64,000 nucleotides of DNA from Geodermatophilus dictyosporus (GTDB taxonomy: Bacteria > Actinomycetota > Actinomycetes > Mycobacteriales > Geodermatophilaceae): positions 83,260-147,259 of the forward strand of contig NZ_FOWQ01000012.1 in NCBI RefSeq assembly GCF_900115505.1, in the 5' to 3' direction. Below are positions 20,523 to 28,786 of this stretch, one piece after another (within the stretch, counting starts at the first letter, position 1; the number at the start of each line of letters is the position of its first letter). Position numbers and translations under genes: made by a program. Under the pieces are notes generated by a model. That model did not search any database. It worked only from the letters and a program-made list of their open reading frames with translations, and was not told the origin of the DNA.

Positions 20523-21182
20523 GTGACCGCCGCTGCCCTGCCCCTCGCCGACGCCGACAGCCCGGCCCCGGTCCGCCGCAGCCGCGCGGAACGGGAGGCC
20601 ATCGTCCTCGACACCGCCGAGCGGCTCTTCGCCGGGCGCAGCTCGCGCAGCGTGGGCATGGACGAGCTCGTCCGCGAGACCGGCCTGGGCAAGATGACCG
20701 TCTACCGGCTGTTCCGCAGCAAGGACGAGCTGGTCGGGGCCTACCTCGCGCGCAAGGCGGCCACGGTGCTGGCCACCATCGACGCCGAGCTGCAGCGCCT
20801 GTCGCACGACCCGCGCGCCGCGCTGCTGTCGGTGGTCGGCGTCGTGGAGCGCGACGTGACCCGGGCCGGCTTCCGCGGCTGCCCGTTCACCAACGTCAGC
20901 AGCGAGTACGACGACCCGCAGCACCCGGCCCGCGTCGCCGCCGCCGACTACAAGTTCGGGCTGCACGGCCGCCTCGAGCGGCTCGCCGAGCAGGTCGCGC
21001 CGGGCGGAGGCGAGGACCTCGCCGCGCAGGTGCACCTCATCGTCGACGGCATGTACCTCTCCGGTGGCCTGCTCGGGCCCGACGGCCCGGCCGCGCACGG
21101 CCGCCGGCTCGCCGAGCGACTGGTCGACCTCGCCGCCGCCGACTCGGCCGCGGCGCGCCCGGCCCTGGTCACCTCCGCCTGA
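20523..21182 (+). CDS. TetR-family transcriptional regulator
   Basis: The protein has 219 aa. The N-terminal helix-turn-helix (about 20-70: AEREAIVLDTAERLFAGRSS, VGMDELVRETGLGKMTVYRL, FRSKDELVGAYL) is textbook TetR. The ligand-binding half contains GFRGCPFTNVSSEYDDPQHP, a motif shared with TetR proteins related to regulators of small-molecule efflux or oxidative genes. The ligand and targets are unknown. No exporter is adjacent; the nearest promoter with an obvious TetR-like operator is that of the acyl-CoA dehydrogenase at 22.4 kb. Its stop codon lies inside a 15-bp triplicated repeat. Confidence 0.88.
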   Translation: MTAAALPLADADSPAPVRRSRAEREAIVLDTAERLFAGRSSRSVGMDELVRETGLGKMTVYRLFRSKDELVGAYLARKAATVLATIDAELQRLSHDPRAALLSVVGVVERDVTRAGFRGCPFTNVSSEYDDPQHPARVAAADYKFGLHGRLERLAEQVAPGGGEDLAAQVHLIVDGMYLSGGLLGPDGPAAHGRRLAERLVDLAAADSAAARPALVTSA

Positions 21183-21214
21183 GCCACCTCCGCCTGAGCC
21201 ACCTCCGCCTGAGC
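21170..21214 (+). repeat. Three perfect tandem 15-bp repeats spanning the TetR stop codon
   Basis: The unit CACCTCCGCCTGAGC occurs at 21170-21184, 21185-21199 and 21200-21214. The first copy encodes the last codons and contains the TGA; each later copy repeats an in-frame TGA, so slippage by one unit would not alter the protein. Confidence 0.9.
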
Positions 21215-21280
21215 GCGGGCCCGGCCCGGCGGCCCACCTCTCGCCGGGCGCGGCCCGGTCCCAGCCCGCAGGATGGGCCG

Positions 21281-21706
21281 GTGACCGCCGACCGCAGCCG
21301 TCCCGACCTCGACGACACCACGGTCGAGGGGCTGGGCAAGCTCTCCGAGGCCCTCGAGACGATCGAGCAGGCGCGCGGTCAGCTCTACGGGTTCCACCAG
21401 CACTCCGGCAAGGCCGACCTGCTGCTGCAGGACGCGGTCGAGCTGTTCCGGAAGGCCGGGCACACCCGGTTGGCCGACGACCTCGACCGCGACCTCGTCG
21501 GGCGCAACGTGATCGCCGACCGCTGGACCTTCCAGATCGTCGAGGACTACGACGCCTCGTACTGGTCGGTCTTCCGCGCCTTCGACGAGCGCGCCCGCAC
21601 CGAGCTGTCCGACGGCGACCGGCACGTCTACGAGGCCCGGATGAAGCAGCGCGAGCGCAGCGCCGGGCACCCCGCGCACGAGGCCGGGCCCGCGCTGTCG
21701 GAGTGA
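21281..21706 (+). CDS. Conserved hypothetical protein, helical
   Basis: The protein has 141 aa from a GTG. The N-terminal half is a predicted helical pair (EGLGKLSEALETIEQARGQL, YGFHQHSGKADLLLQDAVEL), followed by HTRLADDLDRDLVGRNVIAD and WTFQIVEDYDASYWSVFRAF. The length and conserved aromatic block suggest a genuine soluble protein; I do not recognise the family. It stands alone between TetR and a tiny acidic protein. Confidence 0.7.
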   Translation: MTADRSRPDLDDTTVEGLGKLSEALETIEQARGQLYGFHQHSGKADLLLQDAVELFRKAGHTRLADDLDRDLVGRNVIADRWTFQIVEDYDASYWSVFRAFDERARTELSDGDRHVYEARMKQRERSAGHPAHEAGPALSE

Positions 21707-21752
21707 GCCCGCCCGGTCGCCACCCGGCCGCCGGGGACGCAGACTCGCCAGG

Positions 21753-21938
21753 GTGAGCACCCGCGAGCAGAAGATGCCCGAACCGGAGACCCCGCGCTCC
21801 GTCGGCCCCCTCGGCAGCGCCACGTCCGGTCCGCCGGCGCCCGACTCCGACGGCCCGGAGGACACCGGTCCGGCCGACGGCGCCGCCGGCCCCTCCTGGC
21901 CGCCGGCGGGGACCGAGCCGGCCGCCCACCGCGACTGA
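21753..21938 (+). CDS. Tiny Pro/Asp-rich disordered protein (61 aa)
   Basis: It starts with GTG at 21753 (MSTREQKMPEPETPRSVGPL) and consists almost only of Pro, Gly, Ser, Ala, Asp and Glu. No hydrophobic core, signal peptide or metal motif is seen. Composition is like the other small acidic proteins at 20.2, 24.5 and 24.8 kb. A ribosome-binding site is not obvious (CCAGG just upstream), so confidence is moderate. Confidence 0.5.
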   Translation: MSTREQKMPEPETPRSVGPLGSATSGPPAPDSDGPEDTGPADGAAGPSWPPAGTEPAAHRD

Positions 21939-21979
21939 GGTCCCGTTTGACCCGGCGCCCCGGCGGACAGACCCGGGAC

Positions 21980-22372
21980 GTGACCACTCCCGGAACGCCT
22001 GCCGAGCCCCGGCCCTCCGCCCCGGGCACCGACCCGTTCGCGACCGGCTACGGGACCTCCCCCGCCGGGTCCGCACCCACCGGGACGACGCCGGGCGGCA
22101 CCTCCCCTGCCCCGACGCGGCCCTCGGGTCCCTCCCGTGCGGGCCGCGCCGGGCGAACCGCCGGCCGCGGCCTCGCGCTGGTCCTGCTGATCGCCGTCAC
22201 CGTCGTCCTGGTGCTGTTCGCCGTGTTCAACGGCGAGACCGTGCCCATCAGCCTCGTCTTCACCGACGTGCGCGCGCCGCTGGTCGTCGCGCTGCTCATC
22301 GCCGCGGCCCTCGGCTTCCTCGTGGCCGCGCTGCTCGGCGCCGTGCTCGCCGCCCGCCGCCGCAACCGCTGA
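21980..22372 (+). CDS. LapA-domain (DUF1049) membrane protein
   Basis: The protein has 130 aa from the GTG at 21980; a TTG 11 codons upstream is less likely. A disordered Pro/Thr/Ser/Gly N-terminus leads to two membrane segments (GLALVLLIAVTVVLVLFAVF, VVALLIAAALGFLVAALLGA) joined by NGETVPISLVFTDVRAPL, the LapA-domain signature, and it ends in a basic ARRRNR tail. The domain occurs in small envelope proteins of unknown role; no lipopolysaccharide function applies to this Gram-positive-type cell. Confidence 0.85.
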   Translation: MTTPGTPAEPRPSAPGTDPFATGYGTSPAGSAPTGTTPGGTSPAPTRPSGPSRAGRAGRTAGRGLALVLLIAVTVVLVLFAVFNGETVPISLVFTDVRAPLVVALLIAAALGFLVAALLGAVLAARRRNR

Positions 22373-22425
22373 CCCCCGCCGGACGCCGCGACCCACCCCC
22401 TGCGGGCGTGTCCCACCGCACGGCC

Positions 22426-22473
22426 TTGCTCCTGGTTACCCGCCGGTAATAGCTTCGCTACCGGCGGGTAACC
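22426..22473 (+). promoter_or_regulatory. Promoter of the acyl-CoA dehydrogenase with embedded double TetR-like operator
   Basis: A -35 TTGCTC (22426-22431) and -10 TAGCTT (22450-22455) are 18 bp apart. Overlapping them is a perfect inverted repeat with 15-bp arms (22434-22448 and 22459-22473) around a 10-bp spacer. Each arm is itself a near-palindrome of the form TTACC-N4-GGTAA or TACC-N4-GGTA, so two regulator dimers could sit side by side and cover the promoter. Confidence 0.65.
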
Positions 22474-22513
22474 ACGCTCGCCGCACCGGCACGGAGCACG
22501 GGAGCGACACGGC

Positions 22514-24358
22514 ATGGGCCACTACACCGCGAACCTGCGGGACCTCGAGTTCAACCTGTTCGAGTTCCTCGACACCAAGGACCGGTTCGGCACCGGACCC
22601 TTCGAGCAGATGGACGCCGGGACCGCGCGCGGCGTGCTCGCCGAGGTCCGCCGGCTGGCCGAGGGCCCGGTCGCGGCCTCCTTCGCCGACGCCGACCGCA
22701 ACCCGCCGGTGTTCGACCCGGCCACCCACTCGGTGACCCTCCCCGAGTCCTTCAGGAGGTCGGTCCGGGCCGTCGAGGACGGCGAGTGGTACCGCCTCGA
22801 CCTGCCCGAGCACCTCGGCGGGTTCGGCGCCCCGCACGCCCTCACCTGGGCCGCCTTCGAGATGATCCTGGGCGCCAACCCCGCCGTCTTCATGTACGGC
22901 TCCGGCGCGGCCTTCGCGGCCATCCTCCACGAGCTCGGCACCCCCGGCCAGAAGCGCCTGGCCGAGCTCATGCTCGAGCGGAGGTGGGGCGCCACGATGG
23001 TGCTCACCGAGCCCGACGCGGGCTCCGACGTGGGCGCCGGCACCACCAGGGCCGTGCAGCAGCCCGACGGCTCGTGGCACGTCACCGGGGTCAAGCGGTT
23101 CATCACCTCGGCCGAGCACGACCTGAGCGACAACATCGTCCACCTGGTGCTGGCCCGCCCCCGGGGCGCGCGGGCCGGCACCAAGGGGCTGTCGCTGTTC
23201 GTCGTCCCCAAGTTCCACGTCGACCTCGCCACCGGCGCGCTCGGCGAGCGCAACGGCGTGTACGTCACCAACCTCGAGGAGAAGATGGGCCTGAAGGTCT
23301 CCACGACCTGCGAGCTCACCTTCGGTGCCGGCCCGGTGCCGGCGCGGGGCTGGCTCGTCGGCGAGGTGCACGACGGCATCGCGCAGATGTTCCGGGTCAT
23401 CGAGCACGCCCGGATGTTCGTGGGCACCAAGGCGATCGCCACGCTGTCGGCCGGCTACCAGCAGGCCCTGGCCTACGCGAAGGAGCGGGTGCAGGGCGCC
23501 GACCTCACCACGACGTCGAAGGACGCCCCGCGGGTCACCATCACCCACCACCCCGACGTGCGCCGCTCGCTGATGCTGCAGAAGGCGCACGCGGAGGGCA
23601 TGCGGGCGCTCTACCTGTACGCGGCGAGCTTCCGCGACCGGGTCACCGCGGCCGAGGTCGCCGGCACCGCCGACGGCGAGGAGGCGCGCCTGGCCGCCCG
23701 CGTCAACGACCTGCTGCTGCCGGTGGTCAAGGGCTACGGCTCCGAGCGCGCCACCCAGCTGCTCACCAGCGAGTCGCTGCAGTGCCTCGGCGGGTCCGGC
23801 TACCTGCGGGACCACCCGATCGAGCAGTACGTCCGCGACTCCAAGATCGACACCCTCTACGAGGGGACGACGGCGATCCAGGGCCAGGACCTCTTCTTCC
23901 GCAAGGTCGTCAAGGACGGCGGCGTCGCGCTGACCTGGCTGGCCGGCCAGGTCCAGGCCACCATCGACGCCGAGGCGGGCAACGGCCGGCTCAAGGAGGA
24001 GCGCGCGCTGCTGGCCACCGCGCTCGCCGACGTGCAGGGCATCCTCACCGCGATGTTCGGCCACCTGACGGCCGCGCAGGAGGACGTGACCTCGCTGTAC
24101 CGGGTCGCGCAGAACACCACCCGGCTGCTCATGGCCGTCGGCGACCTCGTGACCGGGTGGCTGCTGGTCCGCCAGTCGGAGGTCGCCCTGACCGCCCTGG
24201 CCGGGGAGGTGGCCGAGCGGGACCGGTCCTTCTACGAGGGCAAGCTCGCCGCCACCCGGTTCTTCTGCACCCAGGTGCTGCCCCGGCTGTCCGCCGAGCG
24301 GGCCGTCGCCGAGGCCACCGACAACGCGCTGATGGAGGTCCCCGAAGCGGCGTTCTGA
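22514..24358 (+). CDS. fadE: Acyl-CoA dehydrogenase (FadE5-like, long form)
   Basis: The protein has 614 aa and is an FAD-dependent dehydrogenase that makes the trans-2-enoyl-CoA in beta-oxidation. It has the N-terminal extension typical of the long family ([20 protein letters not shown]), the substrate/FAD segment [39 protein letters not shown], and [19 protein letters not shown] containing the probable catalytic Glu near residue 449, followed by a C-terminal helical domain. The length of about 600 aa separates it from the usual 380-400 aa enzymes. It stands alone behind a promoter with a double palindrome, pointing to repression by a TetR-type fatty-acid regulator. Confidence 0.93.
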   Translation: MGHYTANLRDLEFNLFEFLDTKDRFGTGPFEQMDAGTARGVLAEVRRLAEGPVAASFADADRNPPVFDPATHSVTLPESFRRSVRAVEDGEWYRLDLPEHLGGFGAPHALTWAAFEMILGANPAVFMYGSGAAFAAILHELGTPGQKRLAELMLERRWGATMVLTEPDAGSDVGAGTTRAVQQPDGSWHVTGVKRFITSAEHDLSDNIVHLVLARPRGARAGTKGLSLFVVPKFHVDLATGALGERNGVYVTNLEEKMGLKVSTTCELTFGAGPVPARGWLVGEVHDGIAQMFRVIEHARMFVGTKAIATLSAGYQQALAYAKERVQGADLTTTSKDAPRVTITHHPDVRRSLMLQKAHAEGMRALYLYAASFRDRVTAAEVAGTADGEEARLAARVNDLLLPVVKGYGSERATQLLTSESLQCLGGSGYLRDHPIEQYVRDSKIDTLYEGTTAIQGQDLFFRKVVKDGGVALTWLAGQVQATIDAEAGNGRLKEERALLATALADVQGILTAMFGHLTAAQEDVTSLYRVAQNTTRLLMAVGDLVTGWLLVRQSEVALTALAGEVAERDRSFYEGKLAATRFFCTQVLPRLSAERAVAEATDNALMEVPEAAF

Positions 24359-24523
24359 CCCCGTCGACGGCGGCCGGCCCCGCCCCGCGGTGCCCGACCT
24401 CGCGCTGCGGGGTGAGGACGGGCACCGCAGGGCGAGGCCGGTGGTCCCACCGCCGCCGGTCGTTTCGGGGGGACGACGGCGGGCATGGCACCCCCGGACA
24501 GCGCCGTCGGACAGGAGGAACCC

Positions 24524-24781
24524 GTGAGCGACCCGCAGGGCAGCGACCGGATCCAGCAGGGTGTCCCGACCGCGTCGGGCACCGGCGACAACAGCAGCAC
24601 GGGCACCGGCTCGAGCTTCGACGACGTCCCGCTCACCGCCGACGAGGCGATCGAGCGCGACGCCGCCAGCGACGACGACCTGCCGGCCCGTGCCGACTCC
24701 GACGTCGCCCGGGCGCGCACCGGCGGCCCGTCGGGCGAGGTGTCCGGCCCCACGCCCCGGTCCGGAGGAGGGAACGACTGA
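24524..24781 (+). CDS. Small acidic disordered protein (85 aa)
   Basis: The GTG at 24524 follows AGGAGGA. The sequence (VSDPQGSDRIQQGVPTASGT, then DDVPLTADEAIERDAASDDD) is Asp/Ser/Gly/Thr-rich with one short amphipathic stretch, VPLTADEAIERDA. Its stop overlaps the start of the next small gene (ATGA), so the two are translationally coupled. The function is unknown. Confidence 0.65.
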   Translation: MSDPQGSDRIQQGVPTASGTGDNSSTGTGSSFDDVPLTADEAIERDAASDDDLPARADSDVARARTGGPSGEVSGPTPRSGGGND

Positions 24782-24972
24782 TGAGCGAGCCCGACCACAC
24801 GGGGTACCGCGAGTCCCCCGACACCTCCGACGGGCCGACCGACGCGAACATGGTCGACGGGGTCCCCGGCGAGGACCGCGCGGACGCCGGGGAGAGCGAC
24901 GTCACCCTCACCACCGACGACGACGCCCAGCGCGACGACTCCGTCGTCCGCGGCGGCAACCAGGCCGGTTGA
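24781..24972 (+). CDS. Small acidic disordered protein (63 aa), coupled to the preceding gene
   Basis: The ATG overlaps the previous TGA and GGAGGAGGG sits upstream. The sequence (MSEPDHTGYRESPDTSDGPT, then MVDGVPGEDRADAGESDVTL) is strongly acidic and lacks a hydrophobic core. The coupling suggests the two small proteins act in the same process or as a pair. I do not recognise a characterised family. Confidence 0.65.
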   Translation: MSEPDHTGYRESPDTSDGPTDANMVDGVPGEDRADAGESDVTLTTDDDAQRDDSVVRGGNQAG

Positions 24973-24981
24973 CGCGCGGGT

Positions 24982-25587
24982 TCAGATCCAGCCGTGGCGG
25001 CGGGCGACCTCGACGGCGGCGTGCCGGTTGGCCGCGCCGAGCTTGCCCGCGGCGGCGGACAGGTGGTTGCGCACCGTCCCCGGTGACAGGTGCGCGCGGG
25101 CGGCGATCTCCTCGACCGGGGCGCCGCCGGCCGCCAGCTCCAGGACGTCGGCCTCCCGCGGGGTCAGCGGGCTGTCCCCGGCGCTGATCGCCTCCGCGGC
25201 CAGCTCGGGGTCCACGTAACGGCCGCCGCGGGCCACGGTGCGGACGACGTCGGTGAGCACCGGTGCCGACACGGTCTTGGGCAGGAAGCCGCGCACCCCG
25301 GCCGCCAGCGCGCGCTTGAGGTGCCCGGCCCGGCCGTGGCCGGTCACGATGACCACCGCGCAGCCCGGCAGCAGGCCGCGCAGCCGCCCGGCGACGGTGA
25401 TGCCGTCGAGATCGGGCATCTGCAGGTCGAGGACGGCGACGTCGGGCGCGTGTGCCCGGGCCATGGCCAGCGCCTCGTCCCCGGAGGCGGCCTGTGCGAC
25501 GACCTCGAGGTCGTCCTCCAGCGCGAGCAGCGCGGCCAGGGCGGAGCGGATGAGGTTCTCGTCGTCGGCCAGCAGCACGCGGATCAC
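24982..25587 (-). CDS. DesR-like NarL/LuxR response regulator
   Basis: The protein has 201 aa. The receiver domain has LLADDENLIR, phosphoacceptor Asp54 (VAVLDLQMPDLDGITV) and the conserved Lys in RGFLPKTVSAPVL; the C-terminal LuxR helix-turn-helix is LTPREADVLELAAGGAPVEE then HLSPGTVRNHLSAAAGKLGA. Its GTG start overlaps the kinase stop by 4 bp. It is the last gene of the ATPase-permease-kinase-regulator operon on the minus strand, so it most likely controls that exporter. Confidence 0.92.
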   Translation of the reverse strand: MIRVLLADDENLIRSALAALLALEDDLEVVAQAASGDEALAMARAHAPDVAVLDLQMPDLDGITVAGRLRGLLPGCAVVIVTGHGRAGHLKRALAAGVRGFLPKTVSAPVLTDVVRTVARGGRYVDPELAAEAISAGDSPLTPREADVLELAAGGAPVEEIAARAHLSPGTVRNHLSAAAGKLGAANRHAAVEVARRHGWI

Positions 25588-26789
25588 ACCCGCACCCCCA
25601 CCGGGACGGTCGCCGTCAGCACGAAGCGGCCGCCCTCGCGGCGGGCCGACAGCCGTCCCCCGGGCGCGGCCAGCCGCTCGGCCAGCCCGGTGAGCCCGGC
25701 GCCGCGGTCCCCGTCGCCGGTCACGCCGTCGTTCACCACCCGCAGCTGCGCGACGCCGTCCGACGTCGACAGCGCGATCGTGCAGGTGGTCGCACGGCTG
25801 TGCCGCAGCACGTTGGTCACCGCCTCCCGCACCACCCAGCCCAGGGCCGTCTGCACCGGCGCGGGCAGGACGACCGCGCCGTCCTCCCCGCTGACGGTCA
25901 CCTCGACGCCGGCGGCCCGCAGCACCGACCGGGCGCCGGCCAGCTCGCCGGGCAGGTCGCTGCCGCGGTAGCCGCGGACGACGTCGCGCACCTCGCGCAG
26001 CGACTCCTCGGCCACCCGGCTGATGTCGGTCAGCTCCTCCACCGCGCCCTCCCGGCCGCGGCGCACCAGCTCCGCGGCGAGCTGGCTCTTCACCGCGATC
26101 GCCGAGAGGTTGCGGCCCATGACGTCGTGCAGGTCGCGGGCGAAGCGCAGCCGCTCCTCGGCGACGGCGAGCTGGGCCTGCACGCCGCGGGTGCGCTCCA
26201 TCTCGACGACGACGTCGAGCACCCACACGGAGAACCGGAAGGCCAGCACCAGCCCGGTGACGGCGGCCGTGAAGACGGCGGCGAGGACCAGCGCCGTGGC
26301 CCACGGCTCGCCGGCGAGCAGCAGCACCCCACCGACCAGCAGGCCGACGCCGGCCGAGGCGCGGGTCAGCACGCGCGTCGTCCAGACCGGGGAGGCGGCG
26401 GTCAGCAGCATGGCCAGCGGGAGGGCGACCAGCCAGCCCGTGCCGGTGTCCCCGGGCCGGGTCAGCCCCTCGGCGACGCCGGTGCCCGCGGTGACCGCGG
26501 CGGCGCCCAGCGCGGCGGCCAGGGGACCGGTCTGCAGGGAGCGCCGGGTCCAGCGGGTGGCCAGCCCGGCGCGGGCCAGCACGACGCCGGTGACGGCCAC
26601 GGAGACCGAGCCGGCCAGGTACAGCCAGTCGGCGGGCGTGGTCCCGACGCCCTCGGCGCCCAGGACCATCAGCGCGAGCGCGGGGGTCAGCGCCAGCCAG
26701 CCGTAGAAGGACCACCGCGTGTAGAGGTCCAGGCGCTGGGGGTCGGTGCGGCTGCTCCACCACCGCGCGACGGTCGGCACGGCCCTCAT
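25584..26789 (-). CDS. DesK-like membrane sensor histidine kinase
   Basis: The protein has 401 aa. There are five or six hydrophobic segments in residues 25-190, then a coiled dimerisation stretch (VVVEMERTRGVQAQLAVAEE), HisKA_3 with RFARDLHDVMGRNLSAIAVK (phosphoacceptor His221), and a short HATPase (VVREAVTNVLRHSRATTCTI, DRGAGLTGLAERLA). The architecture matches DesK-type sensors of membrane state or cell-envelope stress. It is coupled to the downstream regulator and encoded directly after the ABC permease. Confidence 0.92.
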   Translation of the reverse strand: MRAVPTVARWWSSRTDPQRLDLYTRWSFYGWLALTPALALMVLGAEGVGTTPADWLYLAGSVSVAVTGVVLARAGLATRWTRRSLQTGPLAAALGAAAVTAGTGVAEGLTRPGDTGTGWLVALPLAMLLTAASPVWTTRVLTRASAGVGLLVGGVLLLAGEPWATALVLAAVFTAAVTGLVLAFRFSVWVLDVVVEMERTRGVQAQLAVAEERLRFARDLHDVMGRNLSAIAVKSQLAAELVRRGREGAVEELTDISRVAEESLREVRDVVRGYRGSDLPGELAGARSVLRAAGVEVTVSGEDGAVVLPAPVQTALGWVVREAVTNVLRHSRATTCTIALSTSDGVAQLRVVNDGVTGDGDRGAGLTGLAERLAAPGGRLSARREGGRFVLTATVPVGVRV

Positions 26790-26836
26790 GCTGCCGTACC
26801 GACCGCCGCCCGCCGGGGGATCCGGCGCGCCCGTCC

Positions 26837-27655
26837 TCAGCGCCTGGGCGCCCAGCGGAACCACCGCAGGCTCGCCGCGCCGGCGAGGACCACCCAGGCG
26901 GCCGCGACGGCGAGCGGGACCAGCGCCGCCCACCACAGCTCGGCGCCGGCCACCGCCTCGCCCTGCCACGTGCGGCCGGTCAGGCCCAGCTGCACCAGCT
27001 CCACGACCGGCGTCAGCGGCAGCAGCCGGGCTCCCGTGGCCAGCGCCTCCGGCAGCGCGACCAGCGGGAAGAACACCCCGGAGAGCGCCGTCGCCCCGAG
27101 CACGACCGGCAGGGTGGTGACCTGCGCGGACTCCGGCGTCCGGGTCCAGACGCTGCTCAGCGTGGCGAGCACGACCATGAGCACCGCGCCGAGCAGCACG
27201 GCCAGCACCGGCAGCACGGGGTCGACGGGCGCGCGCCACTCGCCGAGGACGACGACGCCGACCGCCACCACGGCGATCTGGACGGCCGTGACCAGCAGCG
27301 TCGGGACGGCGGTGGCGGCGAGCACCTCGCCGTCGGTGAGCTCGCCGGTGCGCATCCGCTGCAGCACGAGGGCCTCGCGCCGGGCGACGTAGGTGACGAC
27401 CAGGTTGTAGTAGGTGAGGAAGACCAGCGTGAACGCGGTCGCGGAGACCAGCAGGGTCTGCCCCAGCGGGGCGTCGCCGGACCCGAACAGCGGGACCAGC
27501 GCCACCAGCAGCAGCGGCGAGAGCACCGAGTTGACCACGGCGGTGCGGTTGCGCAGCAGCAGCCGGGTCTCGGCGCCGGCGAGGGCACCGATGCGGCGGA
27601 GGCGGGACGGGCCACCGGGGACGGCGGTGGCGGTGCGGACGGCGGTGGCGGTCAT
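26837..27655 (-). CDS. ABC-2 type transporter permease
   Basis: The protein has 272 aa with six predicted membrane segments (for example AVVNSVLSPLLLVALVPLFG, FTLVFLTYYNLVVTYVARRE, VTTLPVVLGATALSGVFFPL, VPLAVAAAWVVLAGAASL). The layout is typical of DrrB-like exporters, which move drugs or lipids out of the cell together with a single ATPase. It lies 24 bp after the ATPase gene and 47 bp before the kinase gene, all on the minus strand. Confidence 0.9.
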   Translation of the reverse strand: MTATAVRTATAVPGGPSRLRRIGALAGAETRLLLRNRTAVVNSVLSPLLLVALVPLFGSGDAPLGQTLLVSATAFTLVFLTYYNLVVTYVARREALVLQRMRTGELTDGEVLAATAVPTLLVTAVQIAVVAVGVVVLGEWRAPVDPVLPVLAVLLGAVLMVVLATLSSVWTRTPESAQVTTLPVVLGATALSGVFFPLVALPEALATGARLLPLTPVVELVQLGLTGRTWQGEAVAGAELWWAALVPLAVAAAWVVLAGAASLRWFRWAPRR

Positions 27656-27679
27656 CGGGGGCTCCTGTCGGGAGGGGGG

Positions 27680-28624
27680 TCAGCCGAGGTCGGCGCCGTC
27701 GGCGACGGCGAGGAAGGCCTGCTCGAGCGAGGCGGCGCGGGCCTGCAGGCCGTGCAGCTGCACCCCGGTGCGGGCGGCCCAGGCGAGCAGCTCGGCGAGC
27801 ACGGGCTGCAGGTCGCGGGTGTGCCACTCGACGCGGGGGCCGGGCGCGGCGACCTCGACGGTCGCGGGCACCGGCGGCTGCGGGGTGCCCGGGTCGAGGC
27901 GGAAGGAGATGGTGGCCGGCTGGGTCTCGGCGATCTCCTCGCGGGTGCCGGCGACCACCACCGTGCCGGCGCGCATGATCGCGATCCGGTCGGCCAGCTG
28001 CTCGGCCTCCTCGAGGTGGTGCGTGGTGAGCACGACCGCGGCACCGTCGTCCACCAGGCCGCGGACCAGCCGCCACACGGCGCGGCGGCTCTCCGGGTCC
28101 AGGCCGGTGGTGGGCTCGTCGAGGACCAGCACCCGCGGGCGGCCGAGCAGCGCCAGCGCGAGGTCGAGCCGGCGGCGCTCGCCGCCGGAGAGGCTGCGCA
28201 CCCGGACGTCGGCGCGGCCGGTGAGGTCCACCTGCGCCAGCGCGTCGGCGACCGGGCGGGGCGCAGTGAGGGTGCCCGCCCAGGTGCGCACGGTCTCGGC
28301 GACGGTCAGGTCGCCGGGCAGGCCGCTGGCCTGCAGCAGCACGCCCAGGTGCGGGCGGACGGCGGCCCGCTCGCGGCGCGGGTCGGCGCCGAGGACGCGC
28401 ACCGAGCCGCCGGAGGCCGGCGCCAGCCCCTCGAGCACCTCCAGGGCCGAGGTCTTGCCGGCCCCGTTGACGCCGAGCAGCGCGAGGACCTCGCCGGGGC
28501 GGACCTCGAAGGAGATGCCCCGCACGGCCTCGAACGAGCCGTACCGGCGGCGCAGGTCGGTGACCTCGACGACGGGCGCGGCGACGGGTGCCGGGACCGG
28601 CGCGAGGGTGGGTGTCGGGTGCAC
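27680..28624 (-). CDS. ABC transporter ATP-binding protein (DrrA-like)
   Basis: The protein has 314 aa. The GTG at 28624 follows GAGGAGG; the open frame upstream is not needed. Walker A is GVNGAGKT (51-58), the signature LSGGERRRLDLALAL begins near 145, Walker B is RVLVLDEPTTGLDP (from 164), and the switch His is in LTTHHLEEAEQLADRI. A C-terminal extension of about 90 aa is typical of drug or lipid exporters of the DrrA group. It is first in the operon with the permease and the DesK/DesR-like pair. Confidence 0.93.
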   Translation of the reverse strand: MHPTPTLAPVPAPVAAPVVEVTDLRRRYGSFEAVRGISFEVRPGEVLALLGVNGAGKTSALEVLEGLAPASGGSVRVLGADPRRERAAVRPHLGVLLQASGLPGDLTVAETVRTWAGTLTAPRPVADALAQVDLTGRADVRVRSLSGGERRRLDLALALLGRPRVLVLDEPTTGLDPESRRAVWRLVRGLVDDGAAVVLTTHHLEEAEQLADRIAIMRAGTVVVAGTREEIAETQPATISFRLDPGTPQPPVPATVEVAAPGPRVEWHTRDLQPVLAELLAWAARTGVQLHGLQARAASLEQAFLAVADGADLG

Positions 28625-28748
28625 GGCGGGGCCTCCTCGGGGTGCCCGCCGGCCGGGGGTCGGCCGCTGTCGTCCGGGCACGTCCCCACGCTCCCGCCGC
28701 CCCCGGCCGGGCACAGGTGCCGTCCCTCACGACCTGGAGCCGCACGCA

Positions 28749-28786
28749 CACGGGCCCCCCATGACGGGTGTCATGGGGGGCCCGTG
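28749..28786. terminator. Perfect 17-bp hairpin
   Basis: Arms 28749-28765 and 28770-28786 pair perfectly around the loop GGGT. The stem holds runs of six C and six G and the inner bases CATGAC/GTCATG. It lies between the start of the ABC operon (minus) and the 3-hydroxybutyrate dehydrogenase gene (plus), that is, between two promoter regions, where a terminator is unexpected unless a transcript runs leftwards through 28.8-29.1 kb. Confidence 0.6.

Noticed and set aside
24387..24428. Inverted repeat GCGGTGCCC/GGGCACCGC after the acyl-CoA dehydrogenase gene
   Set aside because: 9-bp arms with a 24-nt loop are too weak to call a terminator in such GC-rich sequence, although it may contribute to one.
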